Source: Topomyia yanbarensis (taxonomy: Eukaryota; Arthropoda; Insecta; Diptera; Culicidae). From it: 64,000 nt of DNA. The position numbers and the translations under genes are program-made. The notes below the pieces were generated by a model. It ran no database searches, was not told the DNA's origin, and was given only the letters and a program-made list of their open reading frames with translations. Position 1 is the stretch's first letter. Each line of letters begins with the position of its first letter. Of this stretch, positions 51,050 through 61,600 are shown in pieces. Location: assembly GCF_030247195.1 (NCBI RefSeq), contig NC_080670.1, forward strand, positions 216,853,546-216,917,545. Direction: 5' to 3'.

Positions 51050-54000
51050 GTAAGTTTTTCCCCCTGAACCTTTCCTTCACTCACTCGCGCGAATCCATTG
51101 CTTTTCTCGTGTAATTGACTTATTGAGTTCATATTATGTGGTAATGCTTGCTGCCTAGTGCCTAAATTTATGTACGCTTTGTATGATGATTGTGTGAACG
51201 GTGTTTGGCAGGGTTTTGCGCCAGAAGCCGGAAACTAAAAACCCACCATATCTCAATAATAAGGTAAAAGAGCAACTTCGCTAACATGGCGGCTGGGACA
51301 GGGCGAACTATTTAAACCTAAACCGTACGGTTGTTTTTATAGTTTTTTTGTTGTTGCTTATTTTGGATTTTCATTTCAGTCTGCACGAATTCTAGCGGGC
51401 TACCTGGATTCATTCGCGCGTTCTCTCGAAACCGGTACAGTCGAACCGAATTCTAACTTTCTGCTGCTAAATCAAGGCGAAAACATATGCGCTTTTGTTG
51501 GCTTTGTGTGTATCTTCTCTGTGTCTGTGTGCTTGTGTTGTTGTTTTTTTTTTTGGTAAATTGCGTCAGAATTTTCGCAGACCGCCGAATTGATTTGTTT
51601 ATTTTCTACTAACTCACTCATCTACACGCGGTTTCGACTTTTGGTTTTCGAATGCTTATTTGTTTTGGGTATTATCCTCTTATCAAGTTTTGATATGCAA
51701 TAAATAGTCTTAACTCTTACATCCTCTGCGATTTGGTTTTGCTTTTCTCGTACGAAACTAGAAACAAAACGATACTTGATTTGCGGAGAAAATAGAAGGC
51801 ATCAAAAAACGAAAGAACTCGAAAGCTAAGAGCGCTGTTTAATGCAATGAACCAATGGCTTATTAATTTATTTTTCTCGCGGTTAAAATGGTATGAGATT
51901 GTTTGGTAAAGTCTTTGGGAAATTTAAAGCTTGTTTAGTGCTGAACAATTGTTGTATTTTTGTTCCTCTTATGATATCGTCTTCTGCTACAACTACCACT
52001 ACTTTCTTTCTCCTCCGTCGAATGATATATTTTTTTTTACTCGATTTGGAATCCAACTGTGACCTATGCAAAATGTACCGATGATATTTGAACATGTCCT
52101 TCAAGCTTCGATTTGGGAACTAGAAGAAACGAGCTGAAACGGGCTTTTCATGCTGAATCAGAATTGGGGTTTCAAAAGGTGTTACGTTATTGTGTGATTT
52201 TTTTTCGCTTCGTTTTACAATTTATCTATAAAAAAATTTCTCTCCCTCGGGGAATTGGAAAATGAAAAAAAATCTTATTTTTGTTTACCCTTTTGAACTT
52301 TAACTACAAAAAACATTGTTATTACTAACATTAGTCAATTTCCCTATTTTTTCTTAGATAATATCTATACTTTTTGCATTAAATTTAAACAGCATCTCAG
52401 TAGTTTCTTGATTAGTTAGTATTATTTTTTTTTTATTTTGAGAAGAAAAAGGAATTTTTCACTTGTCACGAAGCAAATCAACTATAGGGAAATAAAGTAA
52501 TCTCTGTCTGTTTTTTTTTCCTCGATTTGTTCATGGTGTGATTCGTTTAGGTTTTGTTTCACTAACTAACGCGCGGGCTTTGCAGACTTGCTTGCGATCT
52601 TTTGTTGCTAAGTTTATATTTTTTTTCATTAATTTCACGACTTTGTCAGTGAAGGGCAGTTTGTGATCTCTACTAGCTTGCTTGTTTAAATTTACCTTCC
52701 CCTATACAACGACGGTGTAGAAATAAGTTCAATACTGCATTGTTTTCTGATTTTATCATTCGCTACCGGCCCCTTTTTAATTTATTTGTCGTCCAGGCTC
52801 TAGAGAGTAATTTTGTTTTGTTTTCTGTAATTTGTTAATGTGGAAAAATAATCGTTTCCTTACGAGGGGGCTCCTATTCTATTGCAGTGTCCTAGAGACG
52901 GTTCATTACGATTTACTTTTTTTCATCATAAACAAGCGAGCGTATACAGTATAATTATCTTTAGGTTTTTTTGTTTAGTTCTTCTGGACCATACTCGGAA
53001 ACGTGATTTTGTTGCCCATGTTGACTTTGTAATGAACAAAACCGTCTACGATTATTTACTATTTTTGTTGCTTTCGGGTTAGCGAGATCTGCGATATAAC
53101 TCTATTCGCCGCACAATAGGTTTTTTTTCAGTTATCAAGTTTAGTTTGGAACTAATTCCAGCTACTTCTGCTAGTGAGTGAATGTGAATTTGCATTTGTT
53201 TGATCAGGGATGACATGAACCGTCGGTGAATTGTACAGTTCGAGAGTAATAAACAAAGCTATTTTCTTTTCTAGTTTCCTCATCCAGGGCAGCCATGGAT
53301 TTGCGAGAGTCAGGGCTGCACACATTGGTTGCTATGGTTGCGCAGTTCCTTCAGCTGTCAGTTGGTAGGTTGCGAGTAGTTACACAGCAGCAGCGGTTCG
53401 GTTGTTGACTTTAAGCACTGGTAGTTTCATTTTTTGTTGCCTACTATTTTTCGATGTTTTACGACGCGTGGTTGTTTTTTGTTTTCTTTAATATTACTAA
53501 AAGTTTTGTTTTTAGTCGGTAGTGGCCGGTGGCGTAAGATGCTCTAAACTGCTTTCGGTGATACTGGCAGCCAACGTATCAGATCAGCCGGCCAAAACAT
53601 AGCACGAAGAGTCCGTTTCACTGTGGATTAGAGCGGGGAGAGAAAGAAAGAAAAAAATGGGAATTTGGTGAGATTTGATTGGCAGAAGTGCTTTGTTCCG
53701 AACAGTTAGGAGGATTGAGTTTGTAGTTCAGTGTTTTTTTTTTAATTTTTAAGGTAAGTTTGGAGTGGCTGCGGTGAGTTCTTTCGTGGGTTGATCACAC
53801 CAGTTCCACAATTATTCCTGAATTTTGCTTTAACGAGTAATTATTAAGAGAGCGCAATGACATTTTCCTTTAAATTCATTTTTGTAAGAAGTGTAGACAA
53901 TTATAAAAAGGATCCTGTAGTTTTGTTTATACGTGAATTATTAATCTATATATTGGGAAATCATGGGGACTCAAACCCACATTTGAAGGTTATTTTCTCA

Positions 54001-55298
54001 TTGGAACTGATGTTTACAAATACTGTACAGAACGATGGAATCCAACAACACACTGCAGTCACTCCAAACAACCATCATATCCGAATAGAGCTAGTCAAAT
54101 GGTAAATGGTCAAACTCTGACAGTCGGTCTCTGTTCGTAGTGTCATGACATTTTCGGTCGTTTTTTCAGCTGCTACTGTCCACTTGCTCGACTCGTCGCC
54201 TATCGACAAACAGCCCAGAGCGTCTAGCGCTCCCCCCTTAGTTACCATTATTCTCGCGCGACTAACGCCTACTGCACATTTAGTGGCAAAAGGATCGTTC
54301 ATTGTTCGTTTCAAGATGGAAAATATAGAGGTTAGTATATTTAGTTTCTCGTCAGATAGCGCAAAGGGGTTTCTTTCAGCGATAACATCACAGAACTGGG
54401 AGCATCGCAATACTCGCGCTCTAGCGGCTAATAGTGGAAGCATGTTTGACGCAATAGTAAGCGATTCGATTCAATCGAACTAAAGGGAAATGAAACTAAA
54501 AAATATTAATTTGGTGTTTTTGTATTCGCAAGACGTGCGTGCAACCATAGCAACAACAGTCAATACGGAGTAAGCGCCCTTTTGTTTGGTTATTTCCTGC
54601 AACTTTGGTTTGTGTTAGGGAAACATCCTAAGCGCTACGAGGGATTTGGAAACACTGGGGAAGGGTGGGGTTGCATCTGCATTGATTGCAAATTATTTCA
54701 AGCTATATAAACACAAAAATTCAACCAAAATGTGCGTTGCAACGTTTCAAGTAGCTCACTAAACGAATATGGTTCGAATATCGATTTTTTCGTTACTTGC
54801 AATGCCGTAACTAAAAGGTTGTTTAGATTTTGTCAGGCATGGAATAGTTTTTGTAGTTCTTTTTCGAAAGTTCGAGCTATTAGTTACGGGTCAGGTACTT
54901 AAAATTTCGTTGGGTAATGCGCTGTGTACTGTACTGTGGTGGGGTGAAGCGTTTATCTTAGATTGTACTCTGTGTGTTGTGGGGTGCTTTGAAATGAAGG
55001 AGCAATGCAGTACATACTGGTTTGAACGCTGGCGACCGAGATTGTGGTTGTGTGATTTTCTTGGAATTAACTGTAACTGAGTTAACGACTACTACGATCC
55101 TATATTTACGAGTCCATTGCCATAGTGACAGATCAGTAAACGCGTTCGCCAGTCGTAATTTTGGTTTTGAAAATTATATTCACCATTTTACAACCTCTGA
55201 CCACCGAGCGTCGCCACCGTGTGTGTGTGGGTGTTTGTGAACAACTATCATTCAGGAAATCAAAAGGATAAACTAGCAGAAATAATCATACCCAGTAG
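51050..55298 (-). other. Sh: Shaker 3' UTR (putative)
   Basis: Downstream of the Shaker stop (minus strand) the sequence is A-rich on the coding strand with many AATAAA (TTTATT on +). It is mostly repeat-free and lacks frames with known domains, consistent with a long neuronal 3' UTR. The far end is unknown; at 50960 it meets transposon relics. Segment 53830-54490 stands out in composition and is listed separately. Confidence 0.4.
53830..54490. other. Compositionally distinct insert in the putative Shaker 3' UTR
   Basis: This block is richer in C and CpG than its neighbours. It holds open frames on both strands (112 codons at 54145-54483 on +, 122 codons at 54075-54443 on -), neither with recognisable domains. 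It may be a transposon fragment. No terminal repeats were seen. Confidence 0.3.
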
Positions 55299-55627
55299 TC
55301 AGACATCGGTTTCGATACTAACGGCTAATGCGCTATTGTGGCGTTGCTGGAGGTTATTATTCGTTCCACCATTGCCGCCTCCCGCGACATAACCGGGGAG
55401 GCCAGCATCGCCACCACCTCCACCGCCGACACCGCCACCGCTCGACGGTTGCTTACAGCAGTTTTGTTGCTGCTGCAATTGTTGTTTATCGGTCAGATGC
55501 GCTCCTAAAAATGGAACCATACGATTTTGTTCACCTAGTAGGCCCGGCGTTGATTCGACTCCGTCCTCCAGGTCCATCATATCGGACGACGATTCGGACA
55601 ACGAGTTGTTTTTCTTTAGATGTTGAC
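55299..55627 (-). CDS. Sh: Shaker terminal coding exon
   Basis: One hundred and eight residues plus TGA (55299-55301). The exon starts by completing a Gly codon: [20 protein letters not shown] and DGVESTPGL, close to fly Shaker. A shorter and more Gly-rich low-complexity middle ([10 protein letters not shown]) and a modest Gln run follow, then [14 protein letters not shown]. The fly tail has long Gln runs here, so this tail is shorter. Acceptor on the minus strand is CCTGCAG. Confidence 0.95.
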
Positions 55628-58600
55628 CTGCAGGTATAGAGGGCGTTTTTAGTAAAATGTTGTTTGAAATGTTCTTCTAACAAGTTATACACGAAAAATA
55701 AACTGATGAAGAATTGTTTTTCAAAATAACAAAGTAAAATAAAATATATCGATGTAATGGACATTTTTATTTAAATATTAAAAAATGTCCATTGCATCGA
55801 TATATGATCTTTTTAAACATGTTATTGTAAGGTGTAAAATATGAATTTGTAAGAATTTGTACAATGGATTTCTCCTTAGCGGAGAAAAATTTGAGAAAAA
55901 CACGCCTAGCCTCAATCCGGCGCTAGCTTAGTCCTGGTACTAAGTTTGTGTCTGACTCTGATGAGACGCAGTCAAAATGCAAATTCCATAACTAATTTTA
56001 AAAATGTGTACGTCCATTTCATCATGACTAGCTTATAACAAAACATAATAAATGCATAATTTGACTACTGTACTAATTTTATTAATTCTATCTGTTTTAA
56101 AAAAACATGTTTCAAATCATGAAATGTTTTTCTTTCATATATTTTCTTGTTTGAAATCGCCCCCTCTTTGAAAAGTTTACACGCTTTGTATGGCTCGATA
56201 AATACTCGTACAGCCATGTAATCAACTAATTTAGAAACTCAGAAAAGTGAAATTAGCTTAAGGTATCTAAGCAAACTGCTTTGTTTGTAATGAATCGCGA
56301 AAAATTAGCATGTTAGTCATTTTATTGACAAAACAGTGCTGGAAGAATGTAACCAATTAAAATGACAATTGAAGTTTTTTTCTCTTGGAAACGCTTTGCT
56401 GATCCCGTTCAATGGCGATTTCCTTTTTTAATGATCAAAAGGAGGTCGAATCGATTCCCAAGATTCAGGTTGGCCCTGTTGGAAATATTCGAGTTAAATG
56501 ACACCAAGCGCTCCGGTCTCTTTATGGCCATTTGATGTAAAGAATTAGTTTTGGTCCGAAAGAAGGACCAAAACTAAGCTTTTAAAACTATTATAACTTA
56601 GTCTATAAAACAATTACACATTTCTGATGGAGAACTTCTCAGCTGTGACTGAAATTTCAAAGATCCACTCGGGCAAAATCAGAGTCGTGTAAGCCAGCGC
56701 AAAGTCAGCAAATGAAATTGTTTCTCCCGAGCGTTTTACGAAGGAATATCCTGTCTATCTACCAACCCATAAAGTAGAAATAGTTGGCGTGGTCAACGAC
56801 AGTTGTTTTAATGGTATCTTACTTCAGCCGGTGAAATGCTGCAAGCGCTTGCATTCAGTTTTAATCACGACAATAACTGAACCACAGTACGACATGTAGG
56901 GTAATTAGCCTATTTTTGCCATGTTTCTATGATCACCCTACCCATTTGAAGCAGTTGGTTAGAGCAGTGTCTGTCATCTTTGTTCGACACATTGGACCAA
57001 ATGGTAGGGCGACAATTGGGGCAATCGATTCGAGTTTTCATTGCACGGTTTTGAGCACGAGCATACCATCGATTTCAGTGCATTTGTGTGATGGTGGGCC
57101 CAGTAATTAAGGAATTAGTGAGGTACCCTTCCTAATAGGGAAAGACACTTTACCCTATTAATTAAGATGACAGACCACGCCTCATGGATTTTATTTCGAT
57201 TATAGAGGTTTTCCCCTAAAGTCATTCGCTTTTTGGGTTAGAAAAATTTCCTATGATAGATTTCTAACCTTATGTGCGGAGTCGGGACTCGAACCCAGGT
57301 GCGCTGCGTACAAGGCAATCGATTCACCAACTATGCTACGCCCACCAATTCAAGAATATTTCTCCACTATTTTATTTCGTGGTTTTTCAGATCCAATTGT
57401 TTTTTTTTACGATCTGTCAAAAGTTTTTATTAGAATTAAGAACCGGAAATTGAGCTAGTAACTTCGTTACGTAGATGTTATGGTCAGCTAATTATTTTTT
57501 AACCGCGCGAGCGGTATTCTTCGGCTAATTATCTTCCATAAACTGACACTCGGCATATATAAATATACTTCTTCAAAATGACTATCAAACATTAGGTACT
57601 TTTTGCACAATTACATAAGATGATCCCCTTAAACTGCAAAAAATTGGGATGTAACTAAATTGTGATCAAATCACGAATGACCATCCAAAACCCATCTGTC
57701 ACCATCGGACAACGCTAGAAAACTCGGTAAACTTTACCGAGAACACAGCTAAATTACCATGATCTTGAGATACAGAAATAAAAAAAAGGCTCACAAGCGC
57801 CACCTAATGGGTGAAATTCAATTTTTTGGTATATACAACCAGCCACCATGTATTGAAAGCTTGCACGCTCACTAGCGCCACACTGTGAGAGTATCTCAAA
57901 CTATCCGTCACCGTCGTATAGTCCTTAACATTTAGAACAACTTTGCTGAAGACATTATCCCTCTAAATTGTCATATTATTGAGCAACAGATATTAAAATT
58001 TTTAATATATTCAAATGTATGGTCACTAGCGCCCCCGAGAGAGTGAAATAAAATTTAATATATGTATCATCAATCATGAAACGGTCATCAAAAACTTTAC
58101 AGAACACATTATTTCCCCGAATTACCAAACTGTTATGATCGAACTTAATCTATCATGTACTAGACATTGTATTCGCCCTAGCGCCGCCTGGTGGATGAAT
58201 TCTGAAATAGTCTATTAACCATCGGGCAGCGCTTGACTTGCTGCTGAGCCTTGCCAAAGACACCACTCATCCAAATTATCAGGATCTCGCGATACGTAAG
58301 ATAAAAAATCTTGCGCCGCCTGGTAGGTCTTCTCCAATTCAATTTGTCCGTAATCCAGTGGCCCTTGATCTCTTCAAGAACATTGTCGTAAATATCATCT
58401 TCTTAAATTTTTAGGCTACTGAAATATATTACGATCTATCATGTGGTCAAAGCTGGTATCCTCACTAGTGCCGTGAAGTGGTAATATTCCAAACTAATCT
58501 ATCATCATCGGGTTGTCCATGACCCTCGAATAACTTTGCTGAAAACATCACCCTTCTAAATGAACGTGATTTTGAAATACAGAAATTAAAAAGAATTGAT

Positions 58601-61600
58601 GCTCACCAGCGCCACCAAGCGGATGAAATCCAATTTAATCGATACATCATCAAACAGCTAATGTCAGAAACTTTACAAAAAAATATAAATTTTGCAAATC
58701 ATTAAATTTTTGAAATAGAACCCAACCTAACATGTATGAAAAATTGTATTCTTCCTAGCGTCGTGTATAGCGCTTTGAAATGATCTAAATCGCCGTCGTG
58801 CAGCACTCGACCTGCTGATGAATATTGCTGAAGACACCACACATTTAAATTATCATGATGTTAAGATACAGAATATTACATGTTCACTAACGCCTACTGG
58901 TGGGTCTATTCCAATTAGATCTGTCAGTAATCGCGTAGCCTTTGATCTCCTCAAGAACTTTGCCGAAAACATCTTTTTTCGAAGTTATAAAAATTTTGAA
59001 ATATCATAATCTAAAATGTAGTGAGTGTATTCCAAACTAATCACCATCTGGTTGTCCTTGACTTCTTCAGCAATTTTACTGAAGAAAGTACCCCTCTAAA
59101 TAGTAACGACGTTGAGATAAAGAATGATATAAACATTTGTTGAATATTTGCATTCGCACTAGCGCCGGCTGGTGGAACAAGTCCGAGTTATTATTTCCAC
59201 CATCTAGAACCTACAGACTTCCAGGACAAATTTTCCCTAAATAGCATATTTCAAAATAATCAGAGTCTAGATATATTTCATGTTAAACCCATTCAATGAT
59301 AGTCGTATTTGTGACACAGTTTTGGCCTAATTGGATATCCAATTACTCTAGTCCCTCGGCATGATACTGTACCTTGACGTGGTCCGGGGGCTTTTCCACT
59401 AAAGCAGTATTGCAGTGATTATATCACATAGAAGCTTTGAGTACGACTACTTTCTTTATAGTTAAGCTACATTGTGATCAAATTAAGTATTTAACTTGGC
59501 GACCTTTATTACCCACTTAGCCATGGTCGAAATAATGTACGAAGTTGGTTTAAGGGTCAAGTTCTCTCTAGAGGTGTCCTGGCCTTGACAATGAGCTCTA
59601 GTTTGAGACTCTTTTAATCTTGAAGTATCCCATGCCAAGACTTTCTAGGATGACATTATACCAGATGATCTTTGACAGCTCTTTGTAATCATAAACGCAT
59701 ACCCACGCTCGTGCCCTCCCAAACATGAAAACGTCCCAGTGATAAAATGAACCGTCTAGTGCTAATAAATGTACAAACGCAATCTCAAACGTGTACCTAC
59801 AAATGCTCGTGTTTGCCCGATCATCTCACGTCCTGAAGTCTCTTCTCTTAGTTCTAGAACCAATCATAAATAACACTGGTATTAACTAGACAACCCGTGA
59901 ACATACAAACGCTTGAACCGTTCGCGATCGCACATCTATACTCACGATCTCGCAAACTTGATAATATCACTGTGCTAAAGTAAACTTTACAGCACTTACA
60001 AATTAGCATCACATAATCACAAAATACAATTTTTCGATATCAAAACTTATAGAGAAAAATATTATTTTTATTTCTGAACAGCCAACAGTAATACTGCTCA
60101 ATTCACCTTTTCGTCACATTCTGCAGCACAATTATTCGTCAAGCATGTGCCAATTTCTTAACCCTACCACAACCCACACCATGATCCTCTCCATGCCGTT
60201 TTTATGGTCTGCATAAAGCATTCAGCTATTACCCCTCCTATCATCGTTTGGCGAAAAAGCATGGCACCAAGTGTTGAAACGAACGAAATATTCGACCATT
60301 CATAAGCTATGGGATTCCTATTCTACCCTGGGCCTTTTTTTAAACACAGGACTTTTGACTCTCTTTTGTGACCACAAATGACTGTAAATTTTGGGGGCGA
60401 TTGGTTGCTGCTCGATTTTGCGCATTATGTTTAAAGTTTGTATGGAAGTTAGAATGGGAAAAACTAATGTTGCATCGTTGAACGTTGAAAAAACAGAATG
60501 CAATTTTAAATTGAAACACTTATACTATGAAAAGTTTGACCAAAATGTAGCTAACAACTCTGCTGAACAGGATAAAACTTTACCAAAATGCTTCTTGAGT
60601 TTTGGTGTCAATTTTAATTTGACTCCAAATATTTATTTTTCATATTTTAATAAGAACATTTTTTAAATGCATTTTTTTTTTTAGAAGAGTGCATTTAATT
60701 CACTAATATTCATTTCCCAATAGATTTTTAAAATCAACGCTTTTCCGTTTTTTTTAAATGGGTGCAAAACGCATACACTTTTTTTTAAATTAGAATCAAA
60801 ATTGCATGATCACATGTGAAGTAACTAAATCTGCCATACACAAAAAAACGTTAGAAGTTACATGAAATGGAGGTACTTGGACATGATTTTTAATATTTTG
60901 AACTCATTCTGGCTTAAACGAACTTTAACTAGTCCAAATTTAAACAAAAAAGAAAATCAAATTTGATTTTACTAAAAAGATTTTTCCAACTTGAAAAAGA
61001 GGCACATGATTTTCAGGTTAAAACCTTACAATCACAAATTTTAAAAAATAATAAAAAAACGAAATCAAGTTTTAAGCTAAAAATTCCGCTGCACCATCTT
61101 TCCGTGCATACGACAGTTGGTGTCCACGGAAAGGCTGCAACTTCATAAAATTCATTTAAAAAAATTAATTTAAAAAATTCTCCTCCACTTACCCAAAGTG
61201 CCGGGAAGATACGGACAGCTGGTGACGTGGTTGAAGTTCTGACTCTGCATCTCCTCCTGATCCGTCTCGCGATGGTAGAAGTAGTTGAAGTTGCTGACGA
61301 TGACCGGCACCGGCAGGGCAATCGTGAGCACACCGGCAATCGCACAGAGCGATCCGACGATTTTGCCCCACACGCCGACCGGTCTGTTGTGTATGTTGTT
61401 AATGGGGGGGGCAAAAATATCGAGCAGGGCCACAGCGTGGAGGGGCGAAGGAGCAACGATGAGTTTGTAAATGAAAGAAAAAAAATGTTAGAATTGTGAA
61501 CTCTTCATTCGCGGTCGGTTTGACGAAGTCGTGGGAGGAAATGGGTTCTTTTAATGCCTTTGATTGTTTCATTCAAAAACTGTGTGATGATACGTGTACT

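Noticed and set aside
55328..55639. 103-residue + strand frame rich in His and Arg
   Set aside because: Antisense of the Gly/Gln-rich Shaker terminal exon.
47518..57346. tRNA genes on both strands
   Set aside because: The tRNA-like heads at 47518, 49093 and 57189 are followed by the same non-tRNA body and A-rich tail, and two have target duplications. They are SINEs, not functional tRNA genes.
57670..59220. CRISPR-like regular repeat array
   Set aside because: The units are diverged, about 143 bp long without unique spacers, and sit in an insect intron. It is a satellite.
59221..61192. Alternative S6 exon for Shaker
   Set aside because: No minus-strand sequence resembling GKIVGSL or PVPVIVSNF other than the exon at 61193-61383 was found.
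61227..61499. 90-residue + strand frame
   Set aside because: Antisense of the Shaker S6 exon, whose sense translation is highly conserved.
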